NCBI RefSeq assembly: GCF_020379485.1
Contig: NC_063445.1
Coordinates: 51,547,422 to 51,611,421 of the forward strand
Origin: Brassica napus
Taxonomy: Eukaryota > Streptophyta > Magnoliopsida > Brassicales > Brassicaceae
DNA length: 64,000 nucleotides
Direction of reading: 5' to 3'
Shown here: positions 1 through 9,137 of the stretch, in pieces
How the letters are laid out: each line of letters opens with the position of its first letter
How positions within the stretch are numbered: position 1 is the stretch's first letter
Program-made: the position numbers and the translations under genes
Notes under the pieces: generated by a model
The model's input: only the letters and a program-made list of their open reading frames with translations
Databases searched by the model: none
Told to the model about the DNA's origin: nothing

Positions 1-51
1 AATTCCTTAACTATTTAAAAAGCAAAAAATATATATATTATATAGCTAAGG

Positions 52-80
52 ACTCCAATGGTGGGTAACACCATTGGAGT
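52..80. repeat. Perfect inverted repeat at left edge
   Basis: Two 12-base arms (ACTCCAATGGTG and its exact reverse complement) flank a 5-base loop. Such hairpins are common at the ends of small Brassicaceae transposons. It sits just outside the duplicated exonuclease segment that starts near base 86, so it may mark the end of an element or the site where the duplication joined. Confidence 0.7.
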
Positions 81-85
81 TGCTC

Positions 86-2124
86 TCATATATCTATAGG
101 AATTTTAATGTTTGTGCCAATTCTTTTGCAAAATTGTCTAGAACGTGAATTTTATTATTTTCCTCTAGAAGACAGAAGATCATTATTCTTTGGAACATAT
201 TTTCTTCGGACCAATATTTGTTTTAATTAAGTGCCGGCTAGTTGACAAAAAAATAAACAATGCATTGTAGTACTGTAAATTATTATGGATGAAACGTATT
301 GAGGAAATATTTTTAACCAAAACACATTCTTACTTTTATTTTCGAGGCAAGAAATGCTAGATAGGTGTATATACACTGTCTGATACCAAAGGACCATTAG
401 CTTTTTCTGTTTCTTTAACACAATTTTGCTCATGAATAATACTTTTTTATCAGAAATCGGAATCTTTTTGGATCAAACACTATAAATTAGAATCTTAGAC
501 TTGGCCCATTGATCGGTCAAAAAGATGGTATTCTAAGTGTTTGTTCCAAAAACTTCAAATCTCTAGAATGTCACCCTCTTGAGAAATAATTGAAGTAAAA
601 AAAAAATCAGAGTTTAAAACACATGTTATCATAGTCTTATTTTAATCATCCATTAACAATTTGTAACTCAATGTTCGAGAGACATTATTTTAATAACATA
701 ATTAATTACTTGATGTTTGTATTTGTAAGCCTTTGTTTATATATTTTTTCCATGCAATCGCTTGGTATTCCCTTAGGTACCGGTTCTTGTTTATAAGAAA
801 ACTCGATGGAAATCAAGTAGTATTCACACCCAACGTGCACACATATGCTAGTAGCATCTTAATATCGTTCAAGACACATGAGAAGTAAAATTGTGATTCT
901 TTTTTTTTACCATAAGAAGCGACCCCACCGCAGGCATCTACTTCAATTTGTGTTTGTTTGTTTTTGTAATAATCTTATCAAAACATTTTTTATAAAAAAA
1001 AATAATCTTATCAAAACTCTAAACGGTCATATCAGAGAATGGTCAGCTTTGCTTTTCTTCTCATTCTTCTATATATTTATCTATAAATACCTTCTCACAC
1101 CTTCCCCATTCTGCACACACATCTATAATACAAAAAGGATCATCAAAACAGTTGTTTAAACTCTCTCATCTCTTAAGTTGCTACGTTTTTGTTTGTATTT
1201 TCCGATACGTACCATGGATTGCAGATCATCTATGGAGTCATCGGAAACCCTAAGGTAACCTATCTTCCATCGTACGTGTATTATATTATATCAAGCGTTT
1301 ATATGAAAATATCGAAAAGAACTCATGGAGGATGTCATCCAGTATCACACCCAAATTCTATAATCAATTGATGAAAAATAAGAAATAAAGTTTTTCTTAA
1401 TTTATAGTTTTTATACATATGTACACGCACGTGCAGGAACAAGTGCGCAGCTTGTTATAAACAATTCAACAAATTCGAACATTTAGTGGAGCACATGAAG
1501 ATCTCGTATCACTCCGGTCATGAGCCTATGTGTGGCGTTTGCAAGAAACATTGCCGATCTTTTGAGTCCCTCCGGGAACATCTCATAGGTAAATGATAAG
1601 CTATATATATTAAGAGAAATATATCGTTTTATATATTCACGACGCATATGTGTATTTATTTTTTATTGTGCTATATTATTAGGGCCATTGCCAAAACAAG
1701 AATGCAAGAACATTTTCAGCTTTCGCGGATGCAGATTCTGCTTGATGATCCTCGAAACCCCGAACGCTCGTAGGATCCATCAAGAGAGATGCCAATTTTC
1801 GAGCGTCAATGCTGTAATCTTTTCTTCTAATATTTGCGCAAATTAAAATTGTTAATAATCAACCGCATAACAATATATTCTTACATATTTTCTATGTATC
1901 AGGGATTGACGACTCGTATGGCGGCCTTAGGCGTAAGAGATAAGGCCATGATCGACTACACGTCGTCTAGATCCCCAAAAGTGGTTGCACTGTCTTGCAA
2001 GATGGTAGGAGGGGGAAGCGACGGGTCGCTGGATCTATGCGCAAGGGTTTGCATAACGGATGAGAGCGACAACGTTGTGTTCCATACGTACGTGAAATCG
2101 TCAATGCCCGTGACGAACTATAGG
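86..2124 (+). repeat. Segmental duplication, copy 1
   Basis: This segment matches 27724-29751 almost base for base, with only about 15-20 substitutions and small indels spotted by eye over 2 kb. The largest is an 8-base difference near 727. It contains the promoter, exons 1-3 and the start of exon 4 of the exonuclease-like gene. Similarity starts at TCATATATCTATAGG and stops abruptly after ACTATAGG at 2124. The high identity implies a recent event. Confidence 0.93.
1082..1089 (+). promoter_or_regulatory. TATA box of exonuclease-like copy 1
   Basis: TATAAATA lies about 125 bases upstream of the first ATG at 1214. The identical motif lies at 28709-28716 in copy 2, so the core promoter was duplicated together with the gene fragment. 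Confidence 0.6.
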
Positions 2125-2139
2125 AGGAAGATGAGCTAG
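1214..2139 (+). pseudogene. Truncated C2H2-finger exonuclease-like gene (copy 1)
   Basis: This is a 5' fragment of the gene found complete at 28841-31044. Exons by homology are 1214-1254, 1437-1588, 1683-1813 and 1903 onward. The two C2H2-like finger segments and the start of the exonuclease fold (MVGGGSDGSLDLCARVC) are present. At 2125 homology ends in the middle of exon 4. The reading frame runs into unrelated sequence and stops at 2137-2139, so the rest of the nuclease fold is missing. Promoter and splice sites are retained, so it may still be transcribed. A short protein with fingers and part of the domain is possible but unlikely to work as a nuclease. Confidence 0.85.
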
Positions 2140-2582
2140 ACACGATGCCGGGAGAGATATATTGTCCATGGACGCCGGCGAGATCACCGGTGGAGATGAC
2201 GTCTCCTTGTAGAAAGAGCAAATCGACAGGATCGTCTTCGACGTCGACATGGTCGAGGAGACGTTGGAGAATCAGAAACCTGCTCACGAGAAGTCGCAGC
2301 GACGGGAAAGAAACACTCGAGTTCTTGAACACGAGCCCTGTTGACAACATAGACAAATCTTGTTCTTCTTCTCCTTGTCCGAAGAACAAGGAGACGGTGA
2401 AGACGAAGAGCAAGAAGAAGGAGAAGGAGAAAGTTTCAGTTTCAGCACATGAGAAGTTTTACTTGAGGAACAAAGCAATGAAAGAAGAAGACAAGAGAAA
2501 GTCATATCTACCGTACAAGCAAGAACTTGTCGGACTTTTCTCCAACATTCACCGACACGGCAAAGTTTCTTCTCCGTTCTGA
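2125..2582 (+). pseudogene. 3' part of a DUF1645 gene
   Basis: In the frame of 2125-2582 the peptide has the signature blocks of plant DUF1645 proteins (PF07816) in order: an acidic start EEDELDTMPGEIYCPWTP, a KSKSTGSSS-type serine block, RRWRIRNLL.RSRSDGKET, then a Lys/Glu-rich stretch and the conserved tail KRKSYLPYKQELVGLF. It ends properly with a stop at 2580-2582. The N-terminal half is absent, replaced at 2124/2125 by the exonuclease duplication, which lies in a different frame with an in-frame stop at the junction. DUF1645 proteins are plant-specific, often stress-induced and of unknown biochemical function. From memory, a DUF1645 gene (At3g27880) lies upstream of the collinear Arabidopsis genes. 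Confidence 0.75.
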
Positions 2583-3716
2583 TCTGATCCGTGACAACAA
2601 CTAGAGTTTTGTTTGTTTGTGTTACTATTTGTTTGTTTATTATCTTCAAAAATAATTGTACTTATACAAAAAGATGCGAGTTCACATTCGTTATCTAATA
2701 AAGTATTATATCATAGCTTATAAAAGATGTATATTAGTATTTAATAATTTCTACGTCTTTAAATTATAAAATTTTCTTGTTTTGTACAGAGTTTCGATGA
2801 ACCAAAGTTTCATCATGTTCAAACCATGTTGTATATTTTATAATTTGGGTTCAGGATTTTATGCAACTATAGTTGCAGATATTACTAAACGTGAAACTAT
2901 TGTAAAAAGACGTTGCAAGTTGCGTTGTTTTTTTTATTTATTTAAGTGTGCTTTTTTTTTTAACCACAATTTAAGTGTGCATTTGATGTATGGTTTGTTG
3001 AGGAAGAAAGTGGTTACAAAACACGAATGTAAATGAGGACAATAATTACATATAAATGGACATAATAAATCCTACAACGACAAGTATACTTTATTTCTCT
3101 AGATTTGTTTTTTTTCTTCTCCAAAGCATGAATGATAATTGGACAGTGTTTCCGTAAATGCACCATCTATTTAAGTGCAAAGTTTAGACTAGGGTCGTCT
3201 ACATTATGTAAATTAAATACAGCCATTAAGTAGCTATGAAAGTAGTACACATTCCTAACTGGGCTACATAAATGTTATCTACCGACTGCGAATGAATGAA
3301 CAAAGGATAGTTTCTTGATAAACTAATTGTGTCTTAGACTAGACCCGCTATAGAGTATCTACTCCATTCCGTAACTATAAAAGTACAGATTCCTAACTGG
3401 ACTACATCGTTATCATCGTTATTAGAGATCTCTAGTGTAGAGGAGATATCATAGACGATTTTTAAATTTTTTTCTTACGGTTGGTTTATAAGCATACTTT
3501 TAAAATATAAATAAAAATGAAACGCTGAGAATATAAATAAATAAAAATCTTTGGTGTGTACTTACATCAGTCTTTGGGTTCGATTCTTTTTGGTAACTAA
3601 ATTATCACTACTTTGTCAGTCTGGTTTTGGGCTTCGACCTAAATGGTTTATATGGTGGACTGTAACAGATGATCGGTCCACACCTGACACTAGTCAGAAG
3701 GTATTCTAAACTCGGG
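2583..3716. other. Intergenic, no gene seen
   Basis: This is AT-rich sequence downstream of the DUF1645 fragment. It holds the presumed 3' untranslated region (polyadenylation-like AATAAAG near 2696) and then only short, low-complexity reading frames. Two similar segments with ATTCCTAACTGG.CTACAT occur near 3250 and 3390, hinting at a small decayed duplication. Confidence 0.5.
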
Positions 3717-3800
3717 TCAGACAGTGTGGTACGTTTCCGGGTTAGTCTACTATGTAACACTAAATGCGTTCTTTTCGGGGCCGACCGGATCAGCCGACGG
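3717..3800. repeat. Dispersed repeat, copy a
   Basis: The stretch beginning TCAGACAGTGTGGTA and containing ACTAAATGCG and CGACCGGATC.GCCGA reappears in diverged form at 45507-45580. Two copies 42 kb apart with no coding capacity indicate a dispersed repeat, probably a transposon relic of unknown class. Confidence 0.6.
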
Positions 3801-4023
3801 GGCTTATAAGGAAAAAAATCTATCTACAGTTTTACTACCTTTTGCCATTTCTAGTTTTCTACTGAGTAGCTTCCAAAAGTCCATGGAGAGACCGAACTCA
3901 TGCATGCTTTTTCTAACTGACAACATTGAATCCACTTTGTGATCCCAAAAGTGAACTTCTTTGTCTCTTTATATTTTGGTGAGAGATGATCTTAGTGGGA
4001 TTGGAAAAATAGGTCGATAATTT

Positions 4024-6255
4024 ACCAAAATAAATCTGTATTATTGCTACCGAAAAACTGTACATTGAGACTTGAGAGGACAATCACTCCACCATCATAT
4101 CTCGATTTTCAACTCTGTCCAAAAGTCTAGAGGATTCTCTATAGTCATATACTGATCTTTGAGACTCTTAATAAGATCATGGCTAATAATTAATATTGCA
4201 TGTACCAATCTTTCTCATTGGCATTATTTCCTTCTATGATACATTCACCAAGTCTTTTTGACTTTAGGATAATTTTTGTATCCAATGCCCACCGTAAATA
4301 ATTATCTCCAGAGAGATTTATGGCAGCAAAATCCAAGTTGATTTTCGACATCTCAAATCATATATCACTCAATATTTAGGTATAATTTTCATGCGGCCTT
4401 ACTCTTTAAAACAATCAATTCGGATTTCAATCTTGTGAGGACAATGAGACTATCAATCTTAAAGGCATTTAATCAATCAGTCAATTTCTAGCAAGTCTCA
4501 GCAATACTATTTCTATGTGCTCATAATATTATGGTTTATCAAGACTAGCAAAAACGGATTCAATTAATCATGCAATTAGGGTTTAACAATCAATGGATTT
4601 TTGCAAGACTAGTAAAAAGATTTATTAATCACTCAATCAGTTTCAAGGCTGATTTTAGCAATACTAGAATATATATTTCAAGCATGAATTTCAATGAATC
4701 AGTTTCAATGCTGATTTTAGCAATACTATAATATAGATTTCAAGCATGAATTTCAATGAATCAGTTTCAAGGCTGATTGGTATTTAGCATAAACCATGTG
4801 TAAATAATTTATCTAGTATCCGAATTTATCAAACCTCAAAAATATATAATCAGATCAATCAATTTAATCGAACTTAGCATACAATCTTAAACCTCAACAC
4901 ATTAGATTTTATCATGAATCTATCAACCTAGCATACGGATTCTCAATTCTCAAAGACATTCAAATCAGATCAATATAACATATCATACAGATTATTTAGG
5001 GTTTCTATTTAAAACAGATCAGATTACAAAACTATCAATCCTAGCAGATAATATTAAACCTCAAGAATCATGCAATCAGATCATTCGAATTTTAAACAAG
5101 TAAACCTCAATCAATCTATCAACCTATCGGATTATTAAGCAAAGCAAGCTAGCAACCTATCGGATTCAATCAATGTTTTAACAGGCTGGTCGGTTTAAAC
5201 AATTTTAAATCAGATGAACAATTAACCAAGCAGGATGAGAAAATAAATCTATCAATTTAACGGTCAAACAATTCTAGCAACATAGCATCAGATTCAATCA
5301 GATTTAAAACCTCAATGATCAAAACCGAAACAATTTTGATTTCAAAATATTCGATTATGGTTTTAATATGTGATTTGATAATTATAGTATAATTAATTCT
5401 GATACTTATATTATTTAGGGTTTACAGATATAGGGTTAGGGTTTATCGGATTTTAACTTGTAAAAACCAATTTGGGGTTTTAATCATGTAGGAACATGAT
5501 TTAGGGTTTGGGGTATCGAACTTTTAGAGCTTCGATTTACTCAATTAGGATTTTTGATCTATTACCCTATGGTTTTGATTCATAAAGATTAGGGTTTTAG
5601 GGTTTCATTCTTTATCAATCAATCCATGTTCGATTATGGGTTCTTAGGTTTTGAATTACCTTTTAACCTTAGATGATTGTTGAATCGTACCACCAAAGGA
5701 GTTGAGCCGCGAGCTGGACACGAACGGGACGCAAGCTGGAATGGATCGAGTCGCTTTTATCGGGTCGCGGACGTCCTTTGTTGCTTGATCGGGAACGCCT
5801 TGATCGTCGGACGCGAGCTGTCTGATGCTGTCACGTGCTGGAGCTGCTCTCGGGTCGCGAACGTCTGAGCTAGGATCATGAACGCCTTGGGCTGAAGCTG
5901 ATCAGAGACGCGAGCTGGAACAGATGCGGGAACAAGAGACGCGATCGGGGTTTAGGGTTCATCGGATCGCCGGCTAGGGTTAGGGTTTTAGGGTTTTTCG
6001 ATTTGGGTATTAGCTTAGGGATTTAGAGTTTCGTGCTAATAACGTGTTATAAAAGTAATGGAAAAGTCTATCTTTATTCATAACATAGAGGTTCCTTATA
6101 TAGGAGATTACACCGTCATAGATAAATGGAAAGATTACAAATCGTAATCTCTTGGTTATGAGCCATCCACAATCTGGTTCATAACACCAAAATAAATTTC
6201 TATTATTGCTAACTAAAAATTGTACATTGAGACTTGAGAGGACAATCACTCCACT
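4024..6255. repeat. Decayed repeat block between 70-bp direct repeats
   Basis: A segment of about 70 bases (ACCAAAATAAAT...ACAATCACTCCAC) at 4024-4093 recurs at 6186-6255. Between them lies AT-rich, gene-free DNA with many CAATCA/TTTCAA words. Read on the minus strand from 6185, the sequence starts TGTTATGAACCAG, contains a TATATAAGG TATA-like motif and later ACACGTTATTAGCACG, which together look like the promoter end of an LTR. I infer a degenerate LTR-retrotransposon relic, but cannot define a second LTR or any polyprotein. Confidence 0.4.
4641..4776. repeat. 62-bp tandem duplication
   Basis: Units beginning TTTCAAGGCTGATT, TTTCAATGCTGATT and TTTCAAGGCTGATT start at 4641, 4703 and 4765. 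There are two full units of 62 bases and a partial third. They contain no reading frame. Confidence 0.85.
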
Positions 6256-7329
6256 ATCTAAATCTTGAAGCCATCTCGGATGAGAAGCAGAAACATAAGA
6301 TTGGTCGAACGGTTTTAAGCCGTGAGGCATCGAGCGATGAGATTAGCTCCTCTGTTCGGGGAAGAAGATCACTCTTCTCATTTAGGAGATTTAAATCTTT
6401 AGTAAAAAAGAAAAAAACATCGTTCGTTTGATAATATCATACTTGTATCATGTAATTATGTAAAAAACATAATATTAATGAGAAATAGAAGAGAAATTAC
6501 TTGGAATAGCTCAAATCATTCTAGTAATTACTCATATAACTTTGTAATTACTAGATTGAAATTCAAAATAGGCAAATTTACTAAAAACCCAACCTTTGAA
6601 GCATTAACCACAAGTTTGCCATTAATTTTTTATATGCCATTTAATAAAATAGATTATAATTCAAAAGAGAAAAAAAGAAACAAAAATGATATGTTCTCTT
6701 TTCGTTGACGACAAAACCTAGAACACGGGTTCTTCTTCCTTTTTGTAAAGCGACAGAACCCCCAACAAAGGAGGTCCGACAACTCCTTCTCCCAGACCTC
6801 TTTCTCCATTCTTCAATCTTCAATTTCGTCTTCTCCATTGTGCATCGGCTTCTTCTCCTTTCTCCTCCCTCGTCACTCAACTTCGCCTCAGAGATTCTTG
6901 AGGAACCCTATCGGTCACTTCCGCGATCAAGTCTGTGTTACTTGAATCGGTAAGGCCCAAATCTAAGGTAATCAAAATGTTGTTATCATACTTGGATTGA
7001 TTGCAACTTTAAATTTGAAAACCGTAATTCCTAAATTGAAAAATTGATTTGTCTTTTCTTTGTTTCTAGATATACTTTTCTGTGTGTTCAAAAAATTTGA
7101 AAAAAAAATCTTTTCTGATTGCTTGATTTTGAAAACTCTAAATCGTCAATTCCCTTAATCCTTTGACAGTAAATATTTTAAAACTAAGTAAAATTTATGC
7201 TGTCTGATTATTCTTGTTCTATTTGTTAAGTTTGTTCTACTACTTTTGTGATGCTGAAATCTAAATTTTATGATATTATGGGGATGAATAATATTTATTA
7301 AGTTTGTTCTCTTTGCTTTTTTTAAAGGA
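6256..7329. other. Leader and flank of DUF1985 gene, no clear gene
   Basis: The first half is AT-rich. A CT-rich stretch from about 6715 to 6955 (many CTTCTTC and CTCC words) resembles a plant 5' untranslated leader for the DUF1985 reading frame that starts at 7330. Several short frames cross it on both strands but none has recognisable content or codon bias. An intron between about 6950 and 7328 (ending TTTTTTAAAG) is plausible. Confidence 0.4.
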
Positions 7330-8130
7330 ATGGCTTCATCTTCGGGTAATAGGAAGTATCCTCCACGGCTTTACGAGATTGGGAAAACGCCTATCCAAAA
7401 CAGGAGCATGAACCACAGTTGTTTTCTATCCAACATTCAAACCGTGGAAGAAAATGTGGGCGCAGACGTTTGGTCTGAGTTGAGAAAATCAGCTGTTGGT
7501 GTGATTATCAAGCTAAAGGAGTTGGATTACACTTGGTCTGCGAAATATGTTCATTATTTTCTGGTCAATCAATTGGCGGTCGCCAGCAGTCATGAAATTT
7601 GGTCTTTGCTAGAAGACCAGCCAATGAGGTTCTCTCTGTATGAGTTTGGAGATATTACAGGTCTAAATTGTGATCCCTTCGACACGCATGAGCAGTGGGA
7701 TGTAGGTCATGAAGAGTTTTGAGTGGAGATGAAAGTTCTAATTTCTGAAGGACCCAAGCTTAATGAACTTCAAGCCCTTTTTCCGATCATCAGAAACTGG
7801 CGTAGAGGGAAGCGGTTAATGGTTGGCTTGTTGTGTCTTTTATCCATTGGGATATTTGGCATTTCGAGCAATAGTAGAATACCACTGCATTGTGCGAAAA
7901 GGGTGATGGATCCAGCAGCTTTCCAACGTTATCCATGGGGTCGTGTAGGATTTACCAGCCTTGTGGATTCCATTAAAGTTCTAACATACGTAGGAAAGAA
8001 GAGTTACACGCTTCGTGGTTGTGTTCATGCACTGGCAATTTGGATATACGAGTCTGTGCCAGGTGTAGGAGACAAGAATTATGTGTTCCATTATTCTCCA
8101 ATCAATATGAAATCAAAGATGCCGTTGTAA
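7330..8130 (+). pseudogene. DUF1985 (Ulp1-type MULE-associated) gene, broken
   Basis: Two adjacent frames in the same phase encode a DUF1985-like domain (PF09331). The first part has RLYEIG, CFLSNI and SLYEFGDITGLNCDPF. The second has GLLCLLSIGIFGI, KRVMD..AFQRYPWGR and the C-terminal CVHALAIWIYESVPGVG. An in-frame TGA at 7720-7722 splits them, and the frame ends at 8130 without the Ulp1-like cysteine protease region usual in this family. In Brassicaceae this domain is widespread in Ulp1-protease genes captured by Mutator-like elements, so this is best read as a transposon-derived gene remnant. No terminal inverted repeats could be assigned. Confidence 0.75.
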
Positions 8131-9137
8131 ATCACCATGAAAGGGGACCATGTGTTGCTGAATGAAACGTAAAAAGAAGAACACGACAAAGACGTATACC
8201 TAATTAGAGAACGTTGTGTAATGACTAGCTTAAACCAAGGTTAGAAATTGTTTAAACCGGTGGTTTAAATTAAATAAATTGGAAATAAATTGATTGAGAC
8301 CAATTTTCAAAATTAATTAAAACCAAAGTTAATTTAAACCGAAACCAATTTAAACTAAACCGAAATCTATGTGAACTTAACCAGAAATTCGAGTGGATAT
8401 GTCTGCTACACGTTGTGTGTCCCAATCTAGTAATTAAAATTTAATTTAAAAGTCTGCCGCCAAAGGTGGCAATTTAAAAAGTCTTCCACCAAATAAAAAC
8501 AAAAGTCCATAAGAAATTTAAATCGGATAAACATATCTGTCATAAAAATTTATATCTATTTCTCATTGAAAGTCGGTTGTACGTAATTTTAAATTAATCT
8601 TAAAATCTAACAATTCTGAAATAAAACTGACAATTTTAAAAATCGGTTACTTCATGCGAGATACTAAAACATATAAATCTGGTGACAACGTTAAATCGGC
8701 CAGATAAAGCATCCACCTCTAAAATATCTGTGACTTAAAAATCTGCCACCATATACATGGCAGATGTTAATATAACGACAATTTTAATTAACAGATTTAT
8801 ATCCGGAAAGATTCATTTTCCGTGAAACAAATTTGCCGTTGACGATTTTTTTCAAAATTTAAATGACACTTTTGTAATATACGTATTTGGGTACAACTGT
8901 TAATAAGAATATTTTCGTCCATAAAAGTATTTTAGTAATTTAAAACTTTTATGCCTTACTCTAGTAATAACTGGACTAATTTGAATCATTTTTGTAAACT
9001 TCCCAATAGAAAACTCTTAAATCTTTCTTTTTCTTTATAGGTTCGTAACGGAAGAGGGTCACCATGTTGAACTCTATGGTTTGTCAACATATCATTGAAA
9101 TGTGACAAAATTAAAGAAAAACTGAGATTTATGTAGT
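8131..9137. other. Intergenic AT-rich sequence
   Basis: No supported gene. It contains runs of TTTAAACC/GGTTTAAA words near 8225-8360 and scattered short frames. It may be the remains of the element that carried the DUF1985 gene, but no boundaries are visible. Confidence 0.4.

Noticed and set aside
878..1159. 93-codon frame upstream of exonuclease copy 1
   Set aside because: Covers the promoter and TATA box, and the matching frame is not preserved in copy 2.
5400..6000. TAGGGTTTAGGG-like words suggesting interstitial telomere repeats
   Set aside because: Only scattered single units in AT-rich DNA, as is common in plant promoters and introns; no array.
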